From Poa pratensis (lineage: Eukaryota; Streptophyta; Magnoliopsida; Poales; Poaceae): a DNA stretch of 64,000 nt. The position numbers and the translations under genes were made by a program. Shown piece after piece: positions 35,195-45,880 of this stretch (its first letter is position 1; each line of letters opens with the position of its first letter). Under the pieces are notes generated by a model. That model was not told the DNA's origin, did not search any database, and saw only the letters and a list, made by a program, of their open reading frames with translations. The DNA is taken from the NCBI GenBank assembly GCA_947311845.1, contig CAMZMU010000052.1:136268919-136332918 (forward strand). The letters run 5' to 3'.

Positions 35195-35442
35195 CATCAA
35201 TGCATTATGCATATGTGCAACCAAGTATACATACAGTAACATGCATTATTCTTATGGAATTTCATCGGGTAGAAAAGGAGCATATATATACTGGACCATA
35301 AAAGATGACTTGGCAAAACATCAATGCATTATGCATATGTGCAACCAAGTATACATACAGTAACATGCATTATTCTTATGGAATTTCATCGGGTAGAAAA
35401 GGAGCATATATATACTGGACCATAAAAGATGACTTGGCAAAC
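35195..35442. repeat. 124 bp tandem duplication
   Basis: Two near-identical copies start CATCAATGCATTATGC at 35195 and 35319. A short ORF starting inside the second copy has no recognisable product. The stretch 35443-36125 shows no gene; it is AT-rich. Confidence 0.9.
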
Positions 35443-36125
35443 AACACGTCTACACTATTAATAGATAGAAATGCCTTGGAGTTATTTACCATTGGAAATT
35501 TCTATTCAGTTTTAGAAAAAAAATTGTATGATGGAAACAACATGAGCATGAAAAAGAACAAGTTATAACAAGTAATCGTGCAATGGAGAAATGCTTCAAG
35601 CATTTCTATAAATAAAACACAATTAAAGTTTCATCTCCTTGGATGAAAATAAAACATGTCAATTGCAATAAAAATAAGCTAGCATGAAAGAATCTATTGA
35701 CATGACATTGCACACAAAAGAAGTGTATTTTTTCAAATATGAGAACACGGAGGAATATTACAAAACTTCTCACTACGAGACGTCAATAGTTCAATGTATT
35801 TCTCGGTGGACCATTTCCGAAAAATAAAGATACAAACTTAGAGATAAAGAGTATTGTGAGATAGATTCGACAAATTAGTCTTGAAGTCAACGAGTTTCGG
35901 ACGGCAAGTCACAGACTTCTCATTGTTTGTGTTCACACCAAAAGTACATGCCAACATCCTAAACAACTGGATTACATATACATTGAATTTTAAAAAAGAT
36001 GTCTAAATAACCCCATCATAAAATTGGGCTATGATGTTTTTAATATAAACTGTCTTTCTATATATATAGCACATCAGCACCCAAAGTTCCAACAAAACAA
36101 ATGGTATAATAACACCTATAAATCT

Positions 36126-36235
36126 AGAGCGTAAATGCGCGGGTCACCATGCTAAACGTACAAAGAAGTACATTAAATATTAAATTTCAAATAATCGTAT
36201 TACTAGCCGCGCAATTGTGCGGGCCACCCAGCTAG
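36126..36235 (+). other. Two consecutive Helitron 3' terminator-like sequences
   Basis: 36129-36155 reads GCGTAAATGCGCGGGTCACCATGCTAA, and 36207-36235 carries the hairpin and CTAG that end Helitron-1. They share the layout (GC hairpin, GGGTCACC/GGGCCACC, CTRR). The first looks like an older copy with CTAA; the second is the one used. Confidence 0.65.
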
Positions 36236-36575
36236 TTGTGATGATATGGAAACTTCTTCTGAGGAAGAGGATGCTTTTGCTATGGCTTTTATGGGTTCGG
36301 TTTTGATAAATTGGATAAACTTGAAAGCTATAAAAATTCTCCTCTTGATGGTTATTTCCCTGTTACTGAGAAAATGAATGCTCCTGCTATTAAAATTAAA
36401 GATAAAGATTATGAGTTTAGTGTTGATCCTGAAATAATTGAAAAAACTGAGAAGTATAAGTTTTATGGTAGAGAGGATGAGTTTCCTTTTGAACACATTG
36501 CTGTATTGCATGACTTATCTGTGTTATTTGGTAAAGATGAAATCCATCAACGCTATTATTTCTTGAAGTTGTTTC
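36236..36575 (+). pseudogene. Athila gag, middle part
   Basis: Resumes the gag frame after Helitron-1 (CDDMETSSEEEDAFAMAF) and then shifts frame near 36285. It continues as DKLESYKNSPLDGYFPVTEKMN... through the start of the gag domain (HIAVLHDLSVLFG, YYFLKLF) to the CACTA junction. One small indel breaks the frame. Confidence 0.75.
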
Positions 36576-37016
36576 CACTAGTAGGAAGTGCCTTCTGTGG
36601 ATTCCTTATCTGTGGCGCACCAAACCTACCATGCGCCACAAAAAAAAATTGTGGCGCACCATTCCGAATGCGGCACAAAATACTATGGGCATACGTGCAT
36701 GTGTGCGCCACAGAAACATGGTGGGTCCCGCAACTACAAATATCTGGTGACCTTTTTGTGGCGCATATGCATGGATGCGCCACAGAAATTTTACTTTCTG
36801 TGGCGCATCCATCCAGATGCGCCACAAACATTCGGTGGGGCCCCCCCAATGATTGCATTGGTAATTTATCTGTGGAGCATGCAGCACTGTGCGCCACAGA
36901 AAACCTTGTGCGGCCCCACCAATAATTTAAGGGGCAACATTCTGTAGTGCATGCACCAAGGTGCGCCACAGAAAGACATGTTTCTGTGGTGCACCATGAT
37001 GCATGCGCCACAGAAT
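36576..37016 (+). repeat. Left TIR and subterminal repeats of the CACTA element
   Basis: About a dozen copies, in both orientations, of a 10-base motif TGTGGCGCAC or slightly changed versions up to 37016, often paired head to head with short spacers. In CACTA elements such motifs bind the TNPA-type protein that brings the ends together. The stretch 37017-37429 has a CT-rich leader-like part and no gene. Confidence 0.85.
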
Positions 37017-37429
37017 GTTGCCCCCAGATCTACAAAAAGGTGGCAACCCCTCTACCTACCACCATTTACTTCTTCCTCCTCCACCTCCACCTAGCTCGTA
37101 TTTCTCTTCCCTCCCCTCCCATTTTGCCCATAGTTTTCTCCATTTTTTTTAGTTAAACCTATTTTGTTCCCTCCCCTCCCATTTTGCCCATAGTTTCTCC
37201 ATTGTTTTAGTTAAACCTATTTTGTTTGATATATTATTGGTGAGGGTTAGGAGAGCCTCCAATACATCTCTTTTTGTCCACTAGTTTCTCTCCAACATCA
37301 CACGCTCTCTCATCGATCACGGTCACATCTCGGCACCGAATCTACTAGGTGAGACATGGATCTACATGGATGATGAACATGCATATGCATGTTTGGTGGC
37401 GCCGACGGTGTGTGTATGGCCGGATGTGT

Positions 37430-37681
37430 GTCGTGGTTGTTTGTGTTCCGACCATGGTGTCGTGTATGTGGATGTTGCCGGCAACATGATTTGTGAAATG
37501 TCTGCAGGTACCCATGAGGCCCTTGAGTTTGCCAAAACGTCGATTAACTTCCGTTCCAGCAAATTCGGGTGCTCCATATGTCCTACTTTTAGGAGAGGTC
37601 ATGCCGAATTTTTTTGTGAATTTTGGCATGAGACTTTGCTAAAAATAGGACATATGGGGTATTGCGACTAATGCATGGGCC
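37430..37681 (+). repeat. CACTA upstream module, copy a (before TNP2)
   Basis: From TTGTTTGTGTTCCGACCATG to GCGACTAATGCATGGGCC. It contains CTGCAG|GTACC (donor-like) and an imperfect stem around GGTCATGCCGAATTTTTTTGTGAATTTTGG. It ends 82 bases before the TNP2 ATG. Copies b and c are near the second CACTA gene. Confidence 0.88.
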
Positions 37682-37763
37682 AACTAATGTGTGTGCATGC
37701 ATGTTGCGGTTCTAATTAACATACTCTTGTTTGTGCTCTATGTATACCGCGTAGGCCGCAACC

Positions 37764-40076
37764 ATGGTCGTAAGGATGAGCTCCGGTCGAATCAGTAGAT
37801 ACAAGGAAAAAGCGAAGGCGGACATGATTCGGTGCAACACGCGCCAGATAAGATGTCCGTGTCGAAAATGCAAACTCGTGAGCTGGATCGACCCTGATTC
37901 CGGACAATTGGAGGATCACCTGCTCAGGCGCGGTTTCATGTTAGGTTTCAACCATGACGAAGGAGATGTTGGCGGACAAGATCATCATGATCATGACGAA
38001 GGAGATGTCGGCGGACAAGATCATCATGACGAAGGAGATGTCGGCGAACAAGATCATCATGGTGACGAAGGAGATGCCGGCGGACACGGTCATGATGAAG
38101 GAGTAGATGGTGGTGGAGAAGACGTGAACACGCAGACCTCGCTAATTTCGGCCTTGCATGACCCTCATGTTCAAGAACTGCTACTCAAGGAGACGAGCAA
38201 CGACAGAGCTGCAGCCAGAGAGAAAGCCAAGCTGGCGCAAATGGAGATAGACGGGATGACTCCGTTGTATCCTGGGTGCCGGCCACAGGATACGCGCTTG
38301 CAAGTAACGGTTGATGCTCTGGAGATGAAGTCGGAAAACAAATGGACCGACGTGAGCTTCAACAAGAACATGAAATTCTTCCACGATCGTCTTCCCGAGG
38401 GGAACACATTGCCAACTAGTATCGAGGATGCCAAGAAAGTCGTGTGCCCTCTTGACCTACCGCACGTTAAATACCACGCCTGCATCAATGATTGCACAAT
38501 TTATCGGGGCGAGTACAAGGACAGATCCACATGTCCGGTGTGCGGCCAAGGACGGTACAAGAGTGGGAAGGACAAGAAAGTTCCTCGAAAAGTGGTATGG
38601 TACTTTCCTATCACTCCCCGTCTGCAGCGGTATTTCGTAGACCCTAAGGAAGCAAAGCTCATGCAATGGCATGCGGAAAGGGAGAAGCCCCAAGAAGATC
38701 CGGAGAAGGGAAAGATCCTGACACACCCTTCAGATGCTAGCCAGTGGGAAGAATTGGACATGGCCTTCGAAAATTTTGGGGGCGACGCAAGGAACGTCAG
38801 GCTGGGTATGAGCACCGATGGACTCAATCCGTTCGGCAACCAGAGTAGCACCCGTAGCACCTGGCCCGTATTTGTATGGCCTTACAACCTTCCCCCGTGG
38901 TTGTGCACGAAGCAAAGGTACATACACATGAGTATTCTCATTCAGGGGCCGAAATAACCAGGTATCGACATACATCTGTATCTCGGGCTGTTGAAAGAGG
39001 AGTTAGCCACGTTGTGGGAGACGCCAGCCCGTACGTGGGATGCCTACATAGCTGATTATTTTGATATGAGAGCCGCGTTGTTCACGACGGTGCAGGACTA
39101 TCCTGGTTGCTCATATGTATCGGCCCAGGTAGGTCACGGATTTTGCGCATGTGTCAAGTGCATGGATAAGACCCCGCATCTCCAGCTACCAAGGGATCCC
39201 GGGTCTTCGAAAACCGTGTTCCCATGGGGTCGAAGGTGGCTTCGCATGGATCACCCGTGGAGAAAACGCGGTGATTTTTTCAATGGTAAAGATGATCCCG
39301 AAAGAGCCCCGTGCCCGAGGAGCGGCATAGAAATCGATGAGCTTTTGAAAAACTGGAAGGAGTGCCCAGCGTCGGGAAAGAAGCGACCGAAGGTAGATCC
39401 ACTGCTGGGTGTATGGAAAGTGAGGTATGTTTTCCACGACTTGGAGTACTAGAAGGTCCTCAAGACGCCACATAGCCTCGATATGATGCACATTACGAAG
39501 AATGTTACCGAGAGTCTGCTTGGCACACTTTGCCACATGTCGGATAAGACCAAGGATGGGACGAAAGCATGATACGATCTGAAATGGCTTGGCATCAGGA
39601 AAGAACTTCAGGCCCCCGATAGTGATGACGACGATGATGATGATGATCAGACATAAGGGACTCAAGGTCGCTGCAAAAGGGCAAACAAGAACACGGTGAT
39701 GCTTCCCGCCGCCTGCTTCAGTATGAGTCCGGAGGAGCTCGAGCAGTTTTTCAGGTGCCTTCTAGGAGTCAAAGTTCCTCACGGTTACTCGGGGAAGATA
39801 AGCAGATATCTGGATGCAACAAAGAAGAGGTTCACCGGGATGAAGTCTCATGATTGTCACGTGCTGATGACACAGATACTTCCCGTTGCAATCCGAGGGT
39901 TAATGGATGAGCACGTCCGTGATACGTTGTCTGCCCTTTGCAACTTTATCGACGTCGTCAGCAGGAAGTCGATCGGCGTGAAGCAGCTAGACATGCTTGA
40001 GGAAGAGATCGTGGTGATACTATGCGAGCTCGAGATTTACTTCCCGCTCGCATTCATTGATATCTGTGTGCATCTC
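37764..40076 (+). pseudogene. CACTA TNP2 transposase, N-terminal part
   Basis: ATG at 37764. An N-terminal zinc-binding transposase-associated region (MIRCNTRQIRCPCRKCK) is followed by an Asp/His-rich repeat (codons about 68-115), then the TNP2 core (PLYPGCRPQDTRLQVTV, CPVCGQGRYKSG, WYFPITPRLQRYF, LGMSTDGLNPFG). The core continues past a stop as LYLGLLKEELATLWE and so on to ELEIYFPLAFIDICVHL, where Tekay-2 enters at a codon boundary. Four in-frame stops (38955, 39450, 39570, 39654) kill it, yet no frameshift occurs over 2.3 kb. TNP2 cuts the element ends for cut-and-paste movement. Confidence 0.9.
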
Positions 40077-41791
40077 TGTGGCGCCCCGACCCGACTGCTA
40101 TACAATGATGTTGTGTGTCACCGGTTAAGCGATACAACCGGAGGTTATGAGTTTACCAATCTCCGGCCAAAACCTTTGGCAGATGTTGCTCGGAATAGAT
40201 CATCGGCAACACAACACCCGATTGATGCCTTAATACAGGCACAACCCTCACTGCATAATAGAGAGATCAAGACTTGTGGAACAACTGGCACATCACAGAC
40301 TCTACGACACAAAAATCATATAGTTCAACTCTTATAATAGAGAAAGATAGCAAATGACAACCAGAGGTCACAGACCCAACATTACAACATGCGGAAGTGA
40401 ATTAGGTTGTTCTAAACAACAAGATCCAACATATGGCCTAAGAGGCCTACACATAAACATCACAGCGCCAGCTGATCTGGGATGTCCCAAGCTGCCACCT
40501 GGGAACCCCAGACTACTCGTCGACGTCCACAAAGAACCCACCTTCGAGGTCAGTGAAGTCCTCCTCTGAAATAAAACAAACGACGTTGAGTTCGACGAAC
40601 TCGCAAGATTATATATAGAGCTTTAGCTCGATGAGGCTTTCAAGGTTATATGGCTGTTTTGCATAAAGCTAATTTTATTTATGAAAACATAACTCAAAGG
40701 CATCGACTATTCAGAGTATTTTCAAAAGAGGTTAGAAGTAACTCTTTTCTTTCATCACCTTTCTCAACATCAACCACCATCAACCACTGTACCTGTTCAT
40801 CAAAGGCACCTCCCCGAATCACCCTCGAGGAAGCTCACCTTGCATTTCTGACTGGTACCTCTAGTACCCAGTTTTTAATCATTCCGTTAAATTTATTCTA
40901 TGATCTTGCCTTCACTTCCCAAGTCGTCCATAACCGCGGACACTGCTTTTTGAAAAGATTTAACCCTGCAGGGGTGTACAAATGTTTGCCACGCGTACCG
41001 TCCGACCCATTACCTAGCTTTTAGCTCTCTTCCTTGGAGAGCCGGCTGGGTGGGAGCGGTGTCGACTTCTCCCCCGTTAAGGACTTTCCAGGATCATCAG
41101 TGGCGGCAGGACAGCTAGGATCACAACACCCCGCCCCACGGCCACTCATTTTCCTAACACCACCATCCTCATCTCAGTTCCACCCACCATCATCACGCAC
41201 GCGCAAATGGAAGCCCGAACTAGAGGACCCTGGCTAGCCCCGCCCGAATTATTTAGTCTATGAGGGTTCCTGCACTGCGAATGCATAGGCCTCACGCATG
41301 GTTGCACGCTCAGTCTTGGTTCAAGAGGTATAGAACTCGCACATAGGCGGCGAGAACGAGACAAAACACCACAACCACAGTGGCCTCTCATCCCCACCTT
41401 TAAGCATTTTATTATCCGTCACCACAATTTCTCCACCATCATTCTCATCTCATCACCTGTTTCCAACATGAACCATCCACCATATAGCTATGCAATTAAC
41501 TAAGCATGGCTAAGCACAACATAGCATAGTAAGTATCTCGGCCAAAATACAATCCTATGGATATTAGGAGGGGAAACAGGTAATTGGCATCGGAATCTTA
41601 ATGCAACTATAGGATACTCTAATCCAAATAAAATTGACATTTGGAACCGCATGCGATATTATAGTGGAGAAAATATTTGCGGAAACATAGGATAAGATAT
41701 GCTCAGAGAGGGGATTACGCTTGCCTTGCTCAACGTGCTAGTAGTACGGGTCTTCGGGGTATTGTGGAGTAACCCCGGTTGCTTGATCTAA

Positions 41792-43816
41792 TCTATACCT
41801 AATAATAAAAGCATTAAGGTTTCTTGTGGTACGTCATTTTTTTTGCCGATTTTACCCTCCACAAAACCACATATTTACCCACCACTGCCACCCATAAGTT
41901 AAAAAACTGTTCGTTTTTTTCGTGTCTTTCCCGTGCGCTCGACCGGCCCAGCCCATCAAGTGCGTAGGTCACCTCCGTCCGAGAAAGCGCATCCCCGCCC
42001 GGCCTCACGCAGCCTGGCCTCCCTCGCGCTCCGTGGACGACCTCACCCGCGATGCCGGCCGCTCTGCCCTGTCTCTCCCTGTCGCGCGCGCGAGCCACTC
42101 CACGAGCAGACGCGCTGCTCCGCCCAAAACTGAAACACGATGCCTCTCCGCCGTGGGCCTAGCTAGGTCGTGTGATCAATCGTTGGGTGTGGGCCGGCCC
42201 AGCAAGACCTATCGCTGCTGATCAGCCAAGATAAAAAGTTTTCGTGTGTTCAGATAATTTAAGTTTGAGTCTAACACGGACACTGGGACACGGTACAGAC
42301 CAACGCACCGCCTAGGCCTGCTCCCTATATATAGCAAGGATCGGAGGGGAAGCGCACAAAACTCAGAGGTTGAAACGATCTCGCCCAGACCTGTCCACGA
42401 TCTCGACGAAACTCGAAGGGACGATCTCGCCGGCAAGGGCAATCGTTACATCTACGTAAAGGCCGTCCTCGGCGAACGAAGATGGCTGTAATAATCTCCA
42501 GTGGTGAGATATATTGCTAATGCCGGAGGAGGAGCCGCTGATGCATGCCAACGCAGAGCTCGCGGACAAACTCAGCCACCCCGTTGGCGAAGGCGCGCGA
42601 CGCGCTCGCGGCGTACCTCACAACCGTTCATGTCCCTGCCGGATCGCTGCCCTCACCCTGCTACCGACATACGGAGTAGATCACAACCGTGCATGGCTTC
42701 TCCGGTATAGCTAACTGCCATACTGGAGTTTATGTGCATGCAAATACGAGAACGATCCATATGCACGAGCATGCGCCGCGGCGACAATCATACGCGCCGA
42801 ACGACGGCGTTTTGCCAACGAGGACAAGTGCAGGTGGACGACGTCTCTTGCCTGGATGGTTATGAATCAACACCGCCACGTACGTTTCCAGTCAGACCGT
42901 ATACTGCTTTGGATCTGAAAAAAGACGACATACTGAGGAGTGGGAATCATATGATGACAACTATACTGTTTGATCGTGTGACGCTGGCTGCTGCTAGCTG
43001 CCTTCACCAGTTCCACGGCCTCCCGCTGGAGGAATGGTCATCGAGTAATGATTTTTTTCTCTCTCTCCTGCTGGCCTCTAAATTTGATATACTAGGACGC
43101 AAGTTGGTGATGGTCTACTGGTGGAGCAGTATTTCTCTGCAAGGATCCTAAATTTCTTGATGTCACAGATAATGTGGAGCACATAAATTCTTAAAGCGTA
43201 ATCACAATTTTTATAAGTGGGGACAACGTTCAGGCAGTAGTAACAAGAGACAAGTGTGAGTGCTTTGTGCTGTGTACTGCTCTCCATGCACCAGTATATT
43301 GATAACTTCAGTTCATTCTCCGTTCCTTATAGAAAGAGGAAGAAGAAAAAATATTGAGTTGAATGGCCGGAGAAAACGATGCTGGCAGCATCGGACGGCA
43401 ATGAGACATTAGATTTGTTCCCCTCCAGATGATAGGGACGGCACTAATGGAAAATTATTGGTAGATGGTGGTGACAGTGATGAGGGGAACTGGCAAGTAG
43501 GCTAGCGCCTGCGATGAATAATAAATACTTAAATGGGATGGCGTCACGGAACACATATCGTCCGGGAGATTTCTCCAACGAGCGTAGGTGGTGCCTCTCG
43601 ATTCTTACCGATTTCATTCCGGACTTCCCGCGGCCGGTATTATTTTTAGGGCTCTGGCAAAACCGGGCAAGAATATAATAAATACTAAAATGGCAAAACC
43701 AAGTGAGTTTTCGCAATTGACCAAAGCATTTTATGGATCTGACTAATACATGGAACGACAAACGAAGCGGCAAAGTTGATTTTTTTCTCCGTTGCAACGC
43801 ACGGCATGTGTGCTAG
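41792..43816 (+). mobile_element. Helitron-2: 2.0 kb non-autonomous Helitron in the Tekay-2 LTR
   Basis: Starts TCTATACCTAATAATAAAAGC, ends CTAG (43813-43816), with hairpin CCGT-TGCAACGC-ACGG at 43789-43804. It sits between A (41791) and T (43817). The sister LTR at about 52520 lacks it and gives the empty site (GATCTAA|CGAAAA). Inside there is a TATA-like CTATATATAGC near 42326, followed by GC-rich, exon-like sequence (42.4-42.9 kb) without a recognised protein, and AT-rich sequence. No Rep/helicase. Confidence 0.9.
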
Positions 43817-44536
43817 TGAAAATAAACATCGGGAGAGAACAATCAATCACCACACATATGCTTAACAAATGCAATGCGCAAACATATGATGACATGACAT
43901 TTTAAATCCCGGGAGGGGGATGATTTGACTATTCAGATTAAACGGAGTTCGGGTGCTTAGAGGGGCGCATCCCGGATATCCGTGAATTTAGGTCAGGAAT
44001 TTTCTTACTTATTGATTACGGTCGTCGAGACCCTAGAATTTCACTTGTAGATGCTATGACAAGATGATGTGGAAGATGCAGGGTCTTCGCGATTTAATAA
44101 ACATGATATCCATTTAACGGTTGGTTCACGAATTTCTGGACATTCGGGTATAACACGGCATTTTTCGGATGGGCCAAAGAAATACGATTTATCACATTTT
44201 ATTTCCTATTTTAATTATGTCCTTCGGGTGGTCACAGGGAAGCTCTCTAATAGATCACTTAAGACAAAGGGAATTAACTACAGCACATGACTTAAACTTC
44301 ATAATACTTCCCATTTTCAGGAAGAAGAGCATAATGAACCCGGCAACTCTTGGATAAGATAAGACTCGCAAGCGGATACCTTCGTTCGGTCATTTAGCAC
44401 GAACTTCACTGCCGGTACAGGAATGCTTTCTATTTGGGTAATGAAGACAATGCACGCAGGGATCTTTTAGAACAGTTACTTACCCAAAGTTGGAGAGACA
44501 AAAACTTAAACAGGAATATTTCTGTATTGGACCAAT

Positions 44537-44744
44537 TCGGAATATCCGACTTTTACAACATCGGAATATCCGATCGACGCGACCTCACGAAAATTTGGCA
44601 AAGGACCTGGACTACGCGCGCTGGAATAGCTCGGAAAATCCGAGTTTCCTCGGCTTCGGATTATCCGAGCGAGTGGAAACAGGGAGCAACCAGTGTGCTG
44701 GAACTAACCGGATAATCCGGTGCGGCTTGAACCGGAATTTCCGA
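44537..44744. repeat. Cluster of six short palindromes in the Tekay-2 3' LTR
   Basis: TCGGAATATCCGA (44537 and 44561), CTCGGAAAATCCGAG (44630), TCGGATTATCCGA (44656), ACCGGATAATCCGGT (44707) and ACCGGAATTTCCGA (44731). All share the form CGGAWWWTCCG. The same set is in the other LTR at about 53021-53228. Confidence 0.85.
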
Positions 44745-45843
44745 CGAGACGGCACACGCACGACGATGGTGAGCTCCACGAGCTCGAGCTACGGGTCGCG
44801 AGAGAAGAGGAGGAGGGCACGGGGATGACCAGCAGGCTCACCCTGAGACGTACGAGTGCTTGGGGAGGCAGGGGAGGCGACGACCGCGATGAACTCGTCC
44901 GCGGCGGCTCCCAGACGGCGGCGGCGAAGTAGGGGACGCCGACAGCGATTTAGGTTGCCCCAGCTCGATTCCGGCAGTGGGGAGGAGGAACACGGCGTGG
45001 GGAAGCGATTGGTGGTCTTCACACTTCTTGGGGCTGCTTCAATCACCGGCAAGGAGGCGACGCATCACGGCGGCCATGGCGGCTCGGTGGGTGAGCAGGG
45101 AAGGAGAAGAAAAGGGAGCGGGGCAAGTGGGGATGGGGAGCAGAGGGGGCCCCAGGTGCTTGTCCTCCTTCTTGGCAGGTGGGGGCAGAGAGGAGGGCCA
45201 GGCGAGCACGGCGAGCTCGAGCTGGTCCGGCGGCAGCCGCTGCTGCGGTCGCTACAGCTCGAAGAAGAAGGGATTTTTGCGAAAACCCCATCGCTAACCT
45301 TTTTACCATCACGGATAGGTCCTCCTCAAATTACAACTGAGCCCTTTTCTGTTTCTTTTAGAACCAGTAGCGTTTCTCTGATTTAATTGACACACCCAAA
45401 ACATTTTATAAAAATATGAGAAAATTCTGATAGCCTCCCCATATAGTATAGAAGCACCACAAATATTGGCGTCTCAAAATAAAATTGTTTGGACAACTTT
45501 TGTTCATAGGGTTCGTTTAAGGCATTTTGCTAAAATTCAAAATGTTGCTCCTTTAACAATTTGGAGCAAGTGCAAAATATTATTTTGGAGCTCTTGGAAC
45601 TTCCTTGACCAATAGGAGATGTCAAAGTAATTTTAGTTTGCAAGATTGAGTGCCTTCACTATTTTGAAATTGGTTTAAACAAGTTTGGCATTTGGTTTTT
45701 GAATGTTGCCAATTCCACCACAATTCCCTAGCAACAACAACAATTCCCTAGCAACAACATGATGCATGTATGCCATGATGCAAAGAACACAAAAGCGGAA
45801 AAATTACACAGGTTTTCCAGGTTCTCAACTTCGGGCTGTTACA

Positions 45844-45880
45844 ATTCTACCCTCCTTACAGGAATCTCGTCCCGAGATTC
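45844..45880 (-). promoter_or_regulatory. Polypurine tract and palindrome of Tekay-2
   Basis: Same AAGGAGGGTAGAAT tract (minus, plus 45844-45857) and the same GAATCTCG TCC CGAGATTC palindrome (45862-45880) as Tekay-1. Confidence 0.85.

Larger units (their letters stand above)
28358..36235 (+). mobile_element. Helitron-1: non-autonomous Helitron in Athila gag
   Basis: Starts TCTATTATATAATTAAAAC and ends CTAG, inserted between host A (28357) and T (36236) with no duplication. Just before the end there is a hairpin CCGCGC-AATT-GTGCGG (36207-36222) and nine bases before CTAG. These are the defining Helitron traits (5' TC, 3' hairpin plus CTRR, AT target). Removing it restores the Athila gag frame exactly. 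No Rep/helicase ORF is present, so it is non-autonomous. Contents: unrecognised GC-rich captured-looking sequence (28.4-29.9 kb), a MITE, a 1.7 kb tandem array (30.4-34.65 kb) and AT-rich repeats to the end. Confidence 0.85.
40077..45843 (-). repeat. 3' LTR of Tekay-2 (contains Helitron-2)
   Basis: 5,767 bp, or about 3,742 bp without Helitron-2. Compared with the other LTR it has about 250 extra bases at roughly 44220-44475, where the other LTR has a short replacement. The first 200 bases differ from the other LTR mainly by C/T and G/A changes. Confidence 0.92.

Noticed and set aside
36556..37011. Frames in the CACTA left end with Cys/His-rich repeats
   Set aside because: The Cys/His pattern comes from reading the TGTGGCGCAC motif array, not from a zinc finger.
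36594..37016. Possible CRISPR-like array of short repeats
   Set aside because: Repeats are in both orientations with irregular spacing and lie at a CACTA end; the organism is a plant.
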